This document shows, piece by piece, positions 1-8,855 of a DNA stretch of 64,000 nucleotides. Position numbers and translations under genes: made by a program. The stretch is from DATATV01 sp035551355 (GTDB lineage: Bacteria > Actinomycetota > Actinomycetes > Mycobacteriales > Pseudonocardiaceae), in assembly GCA_035551355.1 (NCBI GenBank), contig DASZNF010000048.1:14662-78661 (forward strand), in the 5' to 3' direction. A model generated the notes under the pieces. That model did no database searches and had not been told where the DNA came from. It saw only the letters and a list, made by a program, of their open reading frames with translations. Numbering within the stretch: the first letter of the stretch is position 1; each line of letters starts with the position of its first letter.

Positions 1-26
1 CACCGCCCGGCCGCGCCAACCGCCTG

Positions 27-1031
27 CTACTGCTGGTTCTTGAGCTGACCGGACAATCGGCCGTACACCGCCCGGGCGTTGTCCTCGAAGATGCGCCTGC
101 GGTCGGCCGCGTCCAGCGCCGGGGCCGCGTCGACGTAGCGGCGGGTGTCGTCGAACGGGCGGCCGGTCTGCGGGTCGATGCCGTCCACCGCGCCAAGGGT
201 TTCCGAGGCGAACAGGATGTTTCCGCTCGGTACCACGCTGGTGAGCAGGTCGATGCCGGGCTGGTGGTAGACGCAGGTGTCGAAGAAGACGTTGCGCAGC
301 AACGATTCGTCCAGTGGCGGCCGGTTCAGGTTGCGGGCCAGGCCCCGGTAGCGGCCCCAGTGGTAGGGCACCGCTCCCCCGCCGTGCGGGATGATCAGGC
401 GCAGCGACGGGAAATCCGTGAACAGCTCGCCGGTCAGCAGCTGCATGAACACGGCCGTGTCGGCGCCCAGGTAGTGCGCTCCGGTGGTGTGGAAGTTCGG
501 GTTGGCCGAGCCGGACACGTGCACCATGGCCGGCACGTCCAACTCGATCATGGCTTCGTACAACGGATACCACGACCGGTCGGTCAGCGGCGGGCCGCTC
601 CAGTTGCCGCCGGACGGATCCGGATTCAGATTGCAGCCGACGAAGCCGAGTTCGGTCACACAGCGCCGGAGTTCGGCCACACAGTGGGCCGGATCGGCGC
701 CGGGCGCCTGGGGCAGCTGGCAGACCCCGACGAAGTTTTCCGGGTACAGCAGGCAGATCCGGTGGATCAGGTCGTTGCACACCCGCGACCACTGCTGGTT
801 GGCGGCTTCGCCGGCGAGATGGTGGCCCATGCTGGCCGCGCGCGGCGAGAAGATCGTCACGTCGATCCCGCGTTCGCGTTGCACGCGCAGCTGGTTGGGT
901 TCGATGGTCTCGCGCAGTTGATCGTCGGAGAACTCCGGCGGTGGCGAGGTTTCGTCCGCGATCTGCTGGTCGCGCCAGGTGCGCAGCGCCGCCGGAGTGG
1001 TGGTGTAATGGCCGTGGCAGTCGATGATCAT
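27..1031 (-). CDS. ligJ: 4-oxalomesaconate hydratase-like amidohydrolase (LigJ type)
   Basis: A 334-residue amidohydrolase-superfamily protein. Visible metal-binding elements are an N-terminal HxH (H6, H8), H171 in MVHVSG and H216 in the run IIPHGGGAVPYHWGR, which is characteristic of LigJ-type 4-oxalomesaconate hydratases; the FASETLG segment near residue 276 carries the Glu expected in that family. LigJ acts in protocatechuate/gallate 4,5-cleavage degradation, hydrating oxalomesaconate to 4-carboxy-4-hydroxy-2-oxoadipate. The ATG is chosen because it overlaps the stop codon of the upstream MFS gene (ATGA), implying translational coupling; the open frame extends further upstream only as an antisense-like extension. 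No other ring-cleavage genes lie in the window, so the pathway assignment rests on sequence family alone. A related decarboxylase/hydratase of the same superfamily is the main alternative. Confidence 0.75.
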   Translation of the reverse strand: MIIDCHGHYTTTPAALRTWRDQQIADETSPPPEFSDDQLRETIEPNQLRVQRERGIDVTIFSPRAASMGHHLAGEAANQQWSRVCNDLIHRICLLYPENFVGVCQLPQAPGADPAHCVAELRRCVTELGFVGCNLNPDPSGGNWSGPPLTDRSWYPLYEAMIELDVPAMVHVSGSANPNFHTTGAHYLGADTAVFMQLLTGELFTDFPSLRLIIPHGGGAVPYHWGRYRGLARNLNRPPLDESLLRNVFFDTCVYHQPGIDLLTSVVPSGNILFASETLGAVDGIDPQTGRPFDDTRRYVDAAPALDAADRRRIFEDNARAVYGRLSGQLKNQQ

Positions 1032-2359
1032 GCCTGTGTTTCTCCCAGTTCCAGTTCGGCGACGGCGTTGGACTCGGCCGGTGCCGATTTCTCTCGCGTG
1101 GGCATCACCAGCGCGAGAACGGTCGCGACGACGAGGAAGACGGCGATGGCGAGCAGCGCCAGGTGAAAGCTGCCGGTCGCGCCGCGCACCAGCCCGATGC
1201 TCCACGGCCCGACCAGCCCGCCGAACTGGGCGATGGTGTTGATCAGGGCCACCGTCGCGGCCCCGGCCGCACCGGTGCGCAGCGAGGACGCCAGGCTCCA
1301 GAACACCGGATTGCCCGCGTAGATGAACAATCCGGTCACGCACAGCAGGACGTAGGCGACGATCGCGTTGGGCACGAAGGCGCTGGCCGCGATGGCCACC
1401 CCGCTCATCCCGTACACGAACGCGAGATGCTTCTTGCGGTCGCCGGTCCGGTCGGAATTCTTGCTCACGGCAAACGTGGCGATGACGCCCAGCAGCGGTG
1501 GGATGGCGGCGAGGAAACCGACCTGGAGGTCACTGAGGTGACCGAGGCTCTTGATGATCTGCGGCAGCCACAGCAGCAGGCCGTAGATGCCGACCAGCGC
1601 GCAGCCGAACACGATGGCCAGGCTCCAGACCCGGCCGTCGCGGAGAATGCTCAGCATCCGCACGCGTTTCTGTTCGCCCAGCGCCGCCTGCTCGGCCGCC
1701 AGCGTCGATTCCAGCCAGTCGCGTTGTTCGGCGTCCAGCCATTTCGCGTCGGCCGGTCGTTCGGTCATCAGCCGCAGTGCGAGCAGCCCGAGCACCACCG
1801 CGGCGGCGCCCTCCACCACGAACATCCACTGCCAACCGGCCAGACCGAACAGGTTGTCGGCGTAGGTCATCACCGCGGTGGACATCGGTGCGCCCACCAC
1901 CGCGGCGATCGAGCTGCCGATGATGTAGCCGCCGACGGCCCGGGCCCGGTAGCGCTCCGGAAACCATTGCGCCGCATAGATCGCGATGCCCGGAAGGAAT
2001 CCGGCTTCCATCACGCCGAGCAGGAAGCGCATCGCGTAGAGGCTGGTGTCGTTGAACACGAACGCGGTCAGCGCCGAGACCACGCCCCAGGTGAGCAGAA
2101 TCCGCGCGATCCACACCCGGGCGCCGACCCGGTGCAGGATCAGGTTGCTCGGCACCTCCAGCAGCATGTAGCCGAGGAAGAAGATGCTGCCCGCGAAGCC
2201 GAACGCGGCCGGGCTGATCCGCAGCCGATCCCCCATGTCGAGCTGGGCGAAGCCGATGTTGATCCGGTCCAGGTAGTTGACGAACGTCATCAGGAAGAGC
2301 AGCGGAATCAGGCGCACATAGAGCTTTTTTATGGTCTTCTTCTCAATGTGACCAGTCAT
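1028..2359 (-). CDS. MFS transporter, anion:cation symporter (ACS) family
   Basis: A 443-residue, 12-helix major facilitator protein. The first helix carries NYLDRINIGFA, the hallmark of the ACS family that moves organic anions such as tartrate, phthalate and hydroxybenzoates. The helix 4-5 region has the LLGVMEAGFLPG signature and YFxE-like loops typical of the family. Start chosen at the internal ATG (MTGHIEKK) because the preceding 23 residues look non-coding. Its stop overlaps the start of the LigJ-like gene by four bases, so the two are co-translated and the substrate is probably an aromatic acid fed into that enzyme (inference). Confidence 0.85.
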   Translation of the reverse strand: MTGHIEKKTIKKLYVRLIPLLFLMTFVNYLDRINIGFAQLDMGDRLRISPAAFGFAGSIFFLGYMLLEVPSNLILHRVGARVWIARILLTWGVVSALTAFVFNDTSLYAMRFLLGVMEAGFLPGIAIYAAQWFPERYRARAVGGYIIGSSIAAVVGAPMSTAVMTYADNLFGLAGWQWMFVVEGAAAVVLGLLALRLMTERPADAKWLDAEQRDWLESTLAAEQAALGEQKRVRMLSILRDGRVWSLAIVFGCALVGIYGLLLWLPQIIKSLGHLSDLQVGFLAAIPPLLGVIATFAVSKNSDRTGDRKKHLAFVYGMSGVAIAASAFVPNAIVAYVLLCVTGLFIYAGNPVFWSLASSLRTGAAGAATVALINTIAQFGGLVGPWSIGLVRGATGSFHLALLAIAVFLVVATVLALVMPTREKSAPAESNAVAELELGETQA

Positions 2360-2446
2360 CGTTGACTCCGTCGCTCGGCGGACCGATTGGCATCGCCATG
2401 TTAGGGAGCGAACGAAAACGGGGTCCAAGACAAGATTCTTATGCTT

Positions 2447-3355
2447 TTATGCCTGGGAACTTATAGTAGCGCCCAGATCGGGCAAACAGCCCAGAAAGGC
2501 CCGCAGATGCGGGGAGGGATCGGTGCTGGCGAACGTCGCGGCCAGGGTACTGGTGCAGCCGGCCGGACCCAGCCCGGCCAGGTGCCGGTAGACCACGTCC
2601 GAGCGGCCCTGCACGGCCACCGACTCGCCCACGAACGTCACCCCGAGACCGGCCGCGACCAGCGCGATCGCCGTCTGGATCTCGAACGTCCGGTACTCCA
2701 CCGGCGGCACGAATCCGGCATCGCGGTACAGCGACTCCACCGACCGGCTGAACTCGGTCGAGGAGTGTCCCGGATACAGGATCAGCGGGGTGTCGGCCAG
2801 ACCGGCGATGGTCACCTCGCCCGCGCCGGCCAGCGGGTGATCGGGCGCCAGCACCGCCATCAGCGGTTCCCGCAACAGCACTCGCGTGGTGCAACCGGCG
2901 ACCGGCGCCGGTTGGCGCCCGATGCCGAGGTGAATGCGGCCCTCGCGCAGGGCGTCCGCGTGCTCTTCGGTGATCATCTCGAACAGTTTCAGCTCGACCT
3001 GCGGATAGGCGCGGTGAAACGCCTTGAGCGCGGGCGGGAGCACGCTGTACATCGAGGACCGGGTGAACCCGATGGCCAGCCAGCCGCGCGCCCCGGCGCC
3101 GATCTCCCGGGCGCCCAGCGCGACCCGCTCACAGGAGGCCAGGATCTGCGCGGCCTCGGTATAGAGGTAGGTGCCGGCCTCGGTCAGCCGCAGCGGCCGG
3201 TGGCCCCGGTCGACCAGTTGCGCGCCGAGTTGCTGTTCCAGCGTGCGGATCTGCTGGGACAGCGCGGGCTGAGCCATGTGCAGGCGCTCGGCGGCCCGGC
3301 TGAAGTTCAGCTCCTCCACGAGCACCACGAAATAGCGCAGGGCCCGCAGGTTCAT
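2447..3355 (-). CDS. LysR family transcriptional regulator
   Basis: A 302-residue LysR regulator: N-terminal winged helix (residues 1-60, MNLRALRYFVVLVEE, with the second helix around AERLHMAQPALSQQI) and a substrate-binding domain beginning around residue 85. It is transcribed in the same direction as, and 87 bp upstream of, the transporter/hydratase pair, so it may be the first gene of that unit instead of the usual divergent regulator. The start is set at the MNLRALRYF methionine, where LysR proteins normally begin; an in-frame ATG two codons upstream and further start codons up to position 3385 are possible. Effector unknown; an aromatic acid intermediate is plausible from context. Confidence 0.87.
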   Translation of the reverse strand: MNLRALRYFVVLVEELNFSRAAERLHMAQPALSQQIRTLEQQLGAQLVDRGHRPLRLTEAGTYLYTEAAQILASCERVALGAREIGAGARGWLAIGFTRSSMYSVLPPALKAFHRAYPQVELKLFEMITEEHADALREGRIHLGIGRQPAPVAGCTTRVLLREPLMAVLAPDHPLAGAGEVTIAGLADTPLILYPGHSSTEFSRSVESLYRDAGFVPPVEYRTFEIQTAIALVAAGLGVTFVGESVAVQGRSDVVYRHLAGLGPAGCTSTLAATFASTDPSPHLRAFLGCLPDLGATISSQA

Positions 3356-3455
3356 CGTCATGCCGTCCGCGCCGATCACCGCCATCGCGACAGTATCGCG
3401 CGGTTCCGGGCAGGTCAGCGATGCGCGCCGGGATCGTCCGGCCCGGGCGGGTCGG

Positions 3456-4439
3456 TCACGCCGGCGCGGTGATCACGATCCGGGCCGGATCGCCCCTGTC
3501 CGCGGCCGGGTTCGGGACCGGCCGGGCGGCGAAAGCGAATTCGTTGAGGTCGGCCAGAGTGCGGGCCAGCCGGCCGATCGGCTGGCCGAGCCGGGAGGCG
3601 GCCGCGTTGGCCGGTTCCACGGCCACTGTCCAGCCCAGCGTGCGCAGCGCGTGCGCGGCCAGCGGGCGCTCGTCGGCGTGCAGCAGCGGCCGGGGGTCCA
3701 GGCCGTTGGACTTGGCCACCTCGGCGAACCCGGGGTTGGCCCGCATGGCGGCCAGGCTGGTGGTCTGCTCGATGGCCCAGTGGCTGCCGGGCGCGGACAG
3801 CCCGTGCACGGCGTCGAACAGGTCCCGCTGCGCTTCGGGCGGCAGGAAGGGCAGCAGTCCTTCGGTCAGCCACGCGCTCGGCCGGGCCGGGTCGAAACCG
3901 GCGGCGACCAGCTCCCGGCTCCAGTCACCGCACAGGTCCATCGGCACCGCTCGGCGCCGCGCGGATGATGTTCCGTCGAGTTCGGCCAGCACGGATTCCT
4001 TGAACCGCAACACATTCGCCTGATCGACCTCGTAGACGGTCGTGCCGTCCGGCCAGTCAAGACGGTGGGCCCGGGCGTCCAGACCGGCGCCGAGGATGAC
4101 CACCTGGCGAACCCCGTCGGCCGTGGCCTGCGCGCAGAAGTCGTCGAACACGCGGGTGCGCACCCCGATGTAGGTCGCGCTGTCCAGCCAGATCGGTTCC
4201 TGCGCGAAGCGCTGCTCGGCCTCCTGAGTGGACGTGGGCAGCAGGCCGGCCGGCCGGGCGGCGCGGACGAAGGCGACGGCGAACGGGTCGTCGATCAGCG
4301 GGCGGCCGGAGGTGCTGTGCACGGCCCGGGCGACGGCCACGAGCAGGGCCGCCTGACCGGGGGCACCGGTGAGGTTCCAGGGCACGGACGGGCCTCCGGC
4401 AGGGTCGGCGATCGGCAGGGCCAGCCTATTGTCCCGCAT
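3456..4439 (-). CDS. Class I SAM-dependent methyltransferase (leucine carboxyl methyltransferase-like, TIGR00027 type)
   Basis: A 327-residue protein with the SAM-binding motif VVILGAGLDARAHRL, followed by the acidic loop YEVDQANVLRFKE and the W-L-T-E-G-L-L-P-F-L segment that typify the actinobacterial TIGR00027/LCM-like methyltransferase family. Members are numerous in mycobacteria and related genera and their acceptors are mostly unknown. The ATG (MRDNRLALP) gives the usual family length; the longer open frame upstream is low-complexity Arg-rich and probably not translated. It overlaps the end of a degenerate coding stretch (see 4426-4660). No neighbouring pathway suggests a substrate. Confidence 0.8.
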   Translation of the reverse strand: MRDNRLALPIADPAGGPSVPWNLTGAPGQAALLVAVARAVHSTSGRPLIDDPFAVAFVRAARPAGLLPTSTQEAEQRFAQEPIWLDSATYIGVRTRVFDDFCAQATADGVRQVVILGAGLDARAHRLDWPDGTTVYEVDQANVLRFKESVLAELDGTSSARRRAVPMDLCGDWSRELVAAGFDPARPSAWLTEGLLPFLPPEAQRDLFDAVHGLSAPGSHWAIEQTTSLAAMRANPGFAEVAKSNGLDPRPLLHADERPLAAHALRTLGWTVAVEPANAAASRLGQPIGRLARTLADLNEFAFAARPVPNPAADRGDPARIVITAPA

Positions 4440-4660
4440 CGGTCGCCGGGCGGCGCGTTTCCACCCCGGAGTTCGGTCAGCCAGAAGCCGTGCCCACAGA
4501 GGATCTCGGTGCGGAAGTCGGCGACCAGGGAGGCGTCGACCTCCGGGGCGGGTCGGGCAGCACAACCGTCAGGCGGCGGGTTTCCGTTTCGTCGCAACGG
4601 ATGTCCGGCCGACCGCCGTCCGCGGCGACCAGCCGGGCCGGCCCGGGGCCGTCAGCCGAC
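4426..4660 (-). pseudogene. Degraded small gene, unrecognised
   Basis: Between the methyltransferase start and the next gene the minus strand shows protein-like codon usage that changes frame. One frame reads LVAADGGRPDIRCDETETRR then LTVVLPDPP; the next reads EVDASLVADFRTEILCGHGF then WLTEL, with G or C at nearly every third position (24 of the 26 codons I counted). Restoring one C in the CCGCCCC run near 4545-4550 joins them. A second shift near 4470 would reach a TAG at 4426-4428, just inside the methyltransferase start. Family not recognised. A sequencing indel, a true pseudogene or chance are all possible. Confidence 0.35.
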
Positions 4661-5263
4661 TTCCGGCCAGGGCAGCACCGTGAGTTCGGGCCACAGCGCC
4701 TGCCACCGCCGGGTTTTGGCCAGATAGACGGGCCGGGGCGCGAGCACCGGGTTCGGCCGGACGACCAGGTTGAACACGTCGGCCAGACCGTGCGGCGCGT
4801 AGACCCGCCAGTGATCGCCGGGATCGCGGCGGACCCCCAGACAGCAGGTGGTGGCCGCGAACGAGTCGATGGCCGACTCGGTTGAGGTGTGCGGCGGGCA
4901 CGGGACGCCGAAGTGATCGGCGTACCAGAGGTGCACCCGGGCCTCGTTGCGGATCTCCACCGGAAGATCGCCGAAAACCCGCGCGCCCGCCTGGATCGCC
5001 GCGTCCTCGGCCTCCCAGCTCAGGTCGGTGGCATCGAAGTAGAACAGGTCGTAGTCCTTGATTCCGTTGGCGGGCGGCCGATCGGTGACCACGTTCCACA
5101 CGGTTTGGACCAGGCAGCCCGCGGTGAGGTACCAGCCCGGCAGGTCGAGCGTGGTGGCGCGGCCGAGAATGTCGAGCAGGACGTCGTTGCGCGCCAGGGT
5201 CGCGCGCAACGCGTCGAGTTGCTCGGTCACCGGGAGCCGGCCGATTCGCATGGTGACCATCAT
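4652..5263 (-). CDS. Nucleotidyltransferase-like protein (NTP_transf_6 type)
   Basis: A 203-residue protein with GIKDYDLFYFD (D70 and D72 as likely metal ligands) preceded by WYLTAGCLVQTVWN, the arrangement seen in the PF06042 nucleotidyltransferase family. This resembles the DNA polymerase beta fold with a GG/GS-to-AG variant and a DxD pair. Members are often annotated as hypothetical; substrate unknown. Start is ambiguous: the first Met is at 5263 and a second in-frame Met (MRIGRLPV) at 5251. It is divergent from the DinB-like gene 37 bp away. Confidence 0.7.
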   Translation of the reverse strand: MMVTMRIGRLPVTEQLDALRATLARNDVLLDILGRATTLDLPGWYLTAGCLVQTVWNVVTDRPPANGIKDYDLFYFDATDLSWEAEDAAIQAGARVFGDLPVEIRNEARVHLWYADHFGVPCPPHTSTESAIDSFAATTCCLGVRRDPGDHWRVYAPHGLADVFNLVVRPNPVLAPRPVYLAKTRRWQALWPELTVLPWPEVG

Positions 5264-5300
5264 CGTCGGCGTTGTCGGTGCTCGGCGCTAGCGTCGGTCC

Positions 5301-5894
5301 ATGAACACGATCGGAACCGGCATCGTCGCCGACCTGCACCGGTACCTGCAGGAGTCGCGCGAACAACTGCTCGCCGCGCTGGACGGGCTGAGCGAGTACG
5401 ACATCCGGCGGCCGGTGACGCCGACCGGGACCAACCTGCTCGGCCTGGTCAAGCATCTGGCCGGGATCGAGTTCGGCACGCTCGGCGACTGCGTCGGCCG
5501 TCCGGCGCCGGTGCGGCTGCCGTGGGTCGAGGACGGGTCGATCTGGGACAGCGCCGACATGTGGGCCACGCCCGAGCAGACGCGCGACGAGCTGGCCGGG
5601 CTTTACCGGGCCGCGTGGGCGCATTCCGACGAGTCGATCGTCCACTTGGGACTCGATGCGCCCGCGTCCGTGCCGTGGTGGCCGGAGGACAGGCGCGAGA
5701 CCACGCTGGGATCGCTGGTGGTCCGGCTGATCGCCGAGACCGCGCACCACGCGGGCCACGCCGATGTCGTGCGCGAACTGATCGACGGGCGCGGCGGCCG
5801 CGATCACGACGACATCGGGGACGCCGACTGGTGGGACCGCTACGTCGCGCGTATCCAGGAGGCGGCGGACGAACACCGCCCGGCGACGAACTGA
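5301..5894 (+). CDS. DinB family protein (DUF664 type)
   Basis: A 197-residue four-helix protein. The motif GLVKHLAGIEFGTLGD in the second helix and AETAHHAGHADVVRELIDGR near the end are diagnostic of the DUF664 branch of the DinB/YfiT superfamily; the histidines in KHLAG and the HHAGHAD run form the usual metal site. Actinobacterial members are mycothiol-linked or metal-dependent transferase-like proteins of mostly unknown substrate. It starts 37 bp from the divergent nucleotidyltransferase-like gene and ends 8 bp before a convergent small gene. Confidence 0.8.
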   Translation: MNTIGTGIVADLHRYLQESREQLLAALDGLSEYDIRRPVTPTGTNLLGLVKHLAGIEFGTLGDCVGRPAPVRLPWVEDGSIWDSADMWATPEQTRDELAGLYRAAWAHSDESIVHLGLDAPASVPWWPEDRRETTLGSLVVRLIAETAHHAGHADVVRELIDGRGGRDHDDIGDADWWDRYVARIQEAADEHRPATN

Positions 5895-5902
5895 CATTGC
5901 GG

Positions 5903-6304
5903 TCAGACCGGGCTGCCGGTGACCGCGATGTCGTTGGTGGCCAACAAGGTGCTGAACTCGTGCACGAAGCAACAGCAGTAGCGGCCGGTGGCGACCAGCG
6001 CATCGTAGATGGCCCACATCCGGGCGAGAACCTCGCGGTTGCGAACCTCGTCCACGCGGGGACGAGCCATCTCGACATACCAGGGATAGCGGCTGAACGG
6101 GATGCCCGGCTCGTCGTCGAACAACGGGAACTCGGTGAACACCTCGACCACGCCGGCCGCGGACCGCGCGGTCCAGCCGTAACCGTGCACGCTGGGCGCC
6201 AGCGGTGCGCCCAGCACGGCCGCCACCTCGGCCCGGAAGCCTTCGGCGTTCGAAGCGATCGTCGAATCGCTTGGGCGGACATGGATGTGATAGCTGGTGG
6301 ACAT
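5903..6304 (-). CDS. Conserved hypothetical protein, 133 aa
   Basis: Not recognised. The 133-residue product begins MSTSYHIHVRPSD and is preceded by GAAAGGAAAG, a good ribosome-binding site about 7 bases from the ATG, which decides this start over the much longer open frame running upstream. It contains an aromatic/acidic middle (FPLFDDEPGIPFSRYPWYVE) and a CCCF run (residues 109-112). No signal peptide or membrane segment is visible. It lies convergent with the DinB-like gene and divergent from a second DinB-superfamily gene. Confidence 0.65.
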   Translation of the reverse strand: MSTSYHIHVRPSDSTIASNAEGFRAEVAAVLGAPLAPSVHGYGWTARSAAGVVEVFTEFPLFDDEPGIPFSRYPWYVEMARPRVDEVRNREVLARMWAIYDALVATGRYCCCFVHEFSTLLATNDIAVTGSPV

Positions 6305-6391
6305 CACTGACTTTCCTTTCGATTCGACTACCGCGCGCAGTTGACCTGCATATACTGACCCCTCTTGCGCCGAGCCGCACGGGAGCACGGA

Positions 6392-7021
6392 ATGAGCGAG
6401 CAGGTGCTGGACCTCGCCCAACGGGAGCGGGAGGACCTGGTCACCCTGCTGGCCACGCTGTCTCCCGAGCAGTGGCTGGCACCGAGTCTCTGCACCGGCT
6501 GGCGGGTCCGGGACGTGGTCGGTCACCTCATCGGCTTCGACGAACTGAGCTTCCGGCAAACGGCCGCGCGGTTCGCGCGGGGCCGGTTCATCGTGAGCCG
6601 GATCAACGACATCGGCGTGGCCGCACTCGCCGACCGGAGCACCGACGAACTGGTGGACATCGTGCGGCGGCACACCCGGCCGCGCGGCTGGACAACCTCC
6701 TTCGGCGGGTTGATCGCGTTGACCGACGGACTGATCCACCACCAGGACATCCGGCGCGCCCTCGATCTGCCTCGGCAGGTTCCCGCCGAACGGCTGGTGC
6801 GGATCCTCCCCTTCGCCCGGATCGCGCCGCCGGTCGGCGCGTTGTGGCGGGCCCGGGGTCTGCGGTTGGTGGCCACCGATCTGGGCTGGGCCGCCGGGCG
6901 CGGACCGGAACTGCGCGGACCGGGCGAGGCCCTGCTGCTCGGTATCACCGGCCGCGGTGCGGTGCTGGACGAACTGGACGGCCCGGGCGCGCGCATCCTC
7001 GGCAACCGCATGGGCGGCTGA
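6392..7021 (+). CDS. Maleylpyruvate isomerase-family (mycothiol-dependent, DinB-like) protein
   Basis: A 209-residue protein with an N-terminal MDMPI domain: LSPEQWLAPSLCTGWRVRDVVGHLIG matches the TIGR03083 signature of actinobacterial mycothiol-dependent maleylpyruvate isomerase-like proteins (W-x-x-S-x-C-x-G-W-x-V-x-D-V-V-x-H). The metal-site histidine lies in VGHLIG and a second pair in LIHHQDIRRAL. Members act as mycothiol S-transferases or detoxification enzymes; the substrate cannot be read here. Start at ATG 6392 is preferred because the upstream in-frame TTG adds only RRAAREHG and the GGGAGCACGG upstream provides a ribosome-binding site. Confidence 0.78.
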   Translation: MSEQVLDLAQREREDLVTLLATLSPEQWLAPSLCTGWRVRDVVGHLIGFDELSFRQTAARFARGRFIVSRINDIGVAALADRSTDELVDIVRRHTRPRGWTTSFGGLIALTDGLIHHQDIRRALDLPRQVPAERLVRILPFARIAPPVGALWRARGLRLVATDLGWAAGRGPELRGPGEALLLGITGRGAVLDELDGPGARILGNRMGG

Positions 7022-7145
7022 GACCGGAACGGGCCGCCAACACCCTACGAAATGGGCTGGACCAACCAGTGACCGGCGGACACGCTTGGCCGGCGCGCCG
7101 TTCGTGCCGAGTCCGGCGCCGTTGACAGAAGCTGGTGAGGTCCCC

Positions 7146-8783
7146 ATGAACAGAACCCTGGCCCTGACCGTCGTCCCGGCCACCCTGGGCGCCCTACTCG
7201 TGCCCGCCGCCGCGGTCACCACGCACGCCACCGCCCCCGCGGCCCACACCGCGGCGGCCGGCGCGGCGAGCGTGACGCCCGATCCCGACCACATCAAGAC
7301 GCTCACCGCCGTGCTGAACACCATGACCAGCAACTACGCGGCCTTCGCGCACTCCACCCCGGGCGCCCAGGACATCCTGGACTACCACATCGGTGATCTG
7401 TGGTTGCACGGAATAGACGGCACCGGCACCACCATCGCGGTGCTGGAGGGCTGGGACGACCCGCAGATCAACACGGTGATCCACAGCTTCGACCAGAAAT
7501 ACGGCCTGCCCGACCCGGAGATCCAGACCATCTACCCGGACGGCGGCCACCTGCCCGCGACCTGCCCGCCGGGCATGGTCGCGCTGGGCAGCTACGGCTC
7601 CTGCTCGGCCTGGGCCGGTGAACTGCGGCTGGACGTCGAGGCCGCGCACCTGATCGCGCCCTACGCCAAGATCGTCATCTCGGCCACGCCCGCGGACAGC
7701 GAGATCACCGACGACGCGGCCAGCCAGGTCGCCCCGCCGGAGTTCATGACGGCACTGGAGTACATCGCGCAGAACCACCTGGCCGACGCCATCTCCATCA
7801 GCGACGGCACCGGCGAGAGCACGTACGACAACCGCGCCGAACTCACCGCGCAGGACCCGGGCGAACTGGCCGCGGCCGCCGCCGGCATCCCGGTGCTGGT
7901 CGGCACCGGCGACTGCGGCGTGGTGCAGAACCTGGCGGTGGCCAGTTCGCAGTGCGGCAACACCACCACCACACCGGACACCGCGGCCTGGGACGACTCG
8001 CCGTGGGTGACCGCGATGGGTGGCAGCGTGCCCGACATGACCGCCACCGGCACCAAGGCCGGGCCGGATCCGTTGTGGAAGGCCGGAAAGTACGGTGAGG
8101 GCGCGGGTTACTCCTCGGTCTACTCGCAACCGGACTACCAGCGCGCGATCGAACCGGGCGCGACCATGCGGTCGGTTCCGGACATCACCCTGGACGCCCA
8201 GGACGGCACCTCCGAGTCCACTCCGCTGATGGCCGGCGTCCTGGCCCTGGCCGCGCAGCTCAACCACGGCGACGTCGGCCCGGCGAACACCGCGCTGTAC
8301 CGGCTGGGCCCGCTGGGCGCCCGCGCCGGGATCGCCGATGTGGTGTCCGGCAACAACTCCGACACGTTGCCCGACGGCACCGTGGTGCCCGGCTTCACCG
8401 CCGGTCCCGGGTTCGACGTGGCCAGCGGCTGGGGTTCGCTGGACGCGAGCAAGTTCGTGCCCGCGCTGGTCGCGGCCACCCGCACCGAGCAGGGCCCCAA
8501 CGCTCCGCGCCAGCAGGCCGCCCGCGCCCTGGACGCGCTGCGCCGCAGTATGCAGCTGACCAGTTCCGGCGGCTCGACCTACCTGCTGTCCTCCGGTTTC
8601 CTGCCCGGGCATCCGGTCGAACTGGACATCGACGGCGCCAAGGTGGCCACGCTGACCGCCAACAACCTCGGCACGGTGACCGACCTGATCGACCAGAGCG
8701 CCCTTGGCCTGTCCGCGGGCAAGCACACGGTGACCCTGCACAGCATGCTGATCGACCAGACGGGAGGGTTCCGCAGCCGCTGA
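7146..8783 (+). CDS. Secreted S53 (sedolisin-like) serine peptidase
   Basis: A 545-residue exported protease. The N-terminus is a Sec signal (hydrophobic residues 4-25, AAA cleavage region). The S53 catalytic set is present: E159 and D163 in ELRLDVEAAH, the oxyanion Asp D256 in VLVGTGDCGV, and S356 in DGTSESTP. The Ca-site region GPGFDVASGWGS follows near residue 480. Sedolisins are acid-active extracellular peptidases. Unusually, only about 55 residues separate the signal from the catalytic fold, so the large (~170-200 residue) propeptide of classical family members is missing. The C-terminal 80 residues form an extra tail of unknown role. Start ATG is preceded by GGTGAGG. Confidence 0.88.
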   Translation: MNRTLALTVVPATLGALLVPAAAVTTHATAPAAHTAAAGAASVTPDPDHIKTLTAVLNTMTSNYAAFAHSTPGAQDILDYHIGDLWLHGIDGTGTTIAVLEGWDDPQINTVIHSFDQKYGLPDPEIQTIYPDGGHLPATCPPGMVALGSYGSCSAWAGELRLDVEAAHLIAPYAKIVISATPADSEITDDAASQVAPPEFMTALEYIAQNHLADAISISDGTGESTYDNRAELTAQDPGELAAAAAGIPVLVGTGDCGVVQNLAVASSQCGNTTTTPDTAAWDDSPWVTAMGGSVPDMTATGTKAGPDPLWKAGKYGEGAGYSSVYSQPDYQRAIEPGATMRSVPDITLDAQDGTSESTPLMAGVLALAAQLNHGDVGPANTALYRLGPLGARAGIADVVSGNNSDTLPDGTVVPGFTAGPGFDVASGWGSLDASKFVPALVAATRTEQGPNAPRQQAARALDALRRSMQLTSSGGSTYLLSSGFLPGHPVELDIDGAKVATLTANNLGTVTDLIDQSALGLSAGKHTVTLHSMLIDQTGGFRSR

Positions 8784-8828
8784 TCCAGGGGCCCAGGCGG
8801 GTACTCGTTGGCCGTTCGTGCCCTGGAT
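8783..8828 (+). terminator. Possible hairpin after the S53 gene
   Basis: ATCCAGGG at 8783-8790 and CCCTGGAT at 8821-8828 are exact complements separated by 30 bases, beginning at the peptidase stop codon. No T-tract follows and the loop is long, so this is a weak terminator candidate. Confidence 0.25.
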
Positions 8829-8855
8829 TTCACGTGGGCCTGCCAGACTGACGGC

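Noticed and set aside
1163..2365. 400-codon plus-strand frame opposite the MFS gene
   Set aside because: Antisense shadow of a clear 12-helix transporter.
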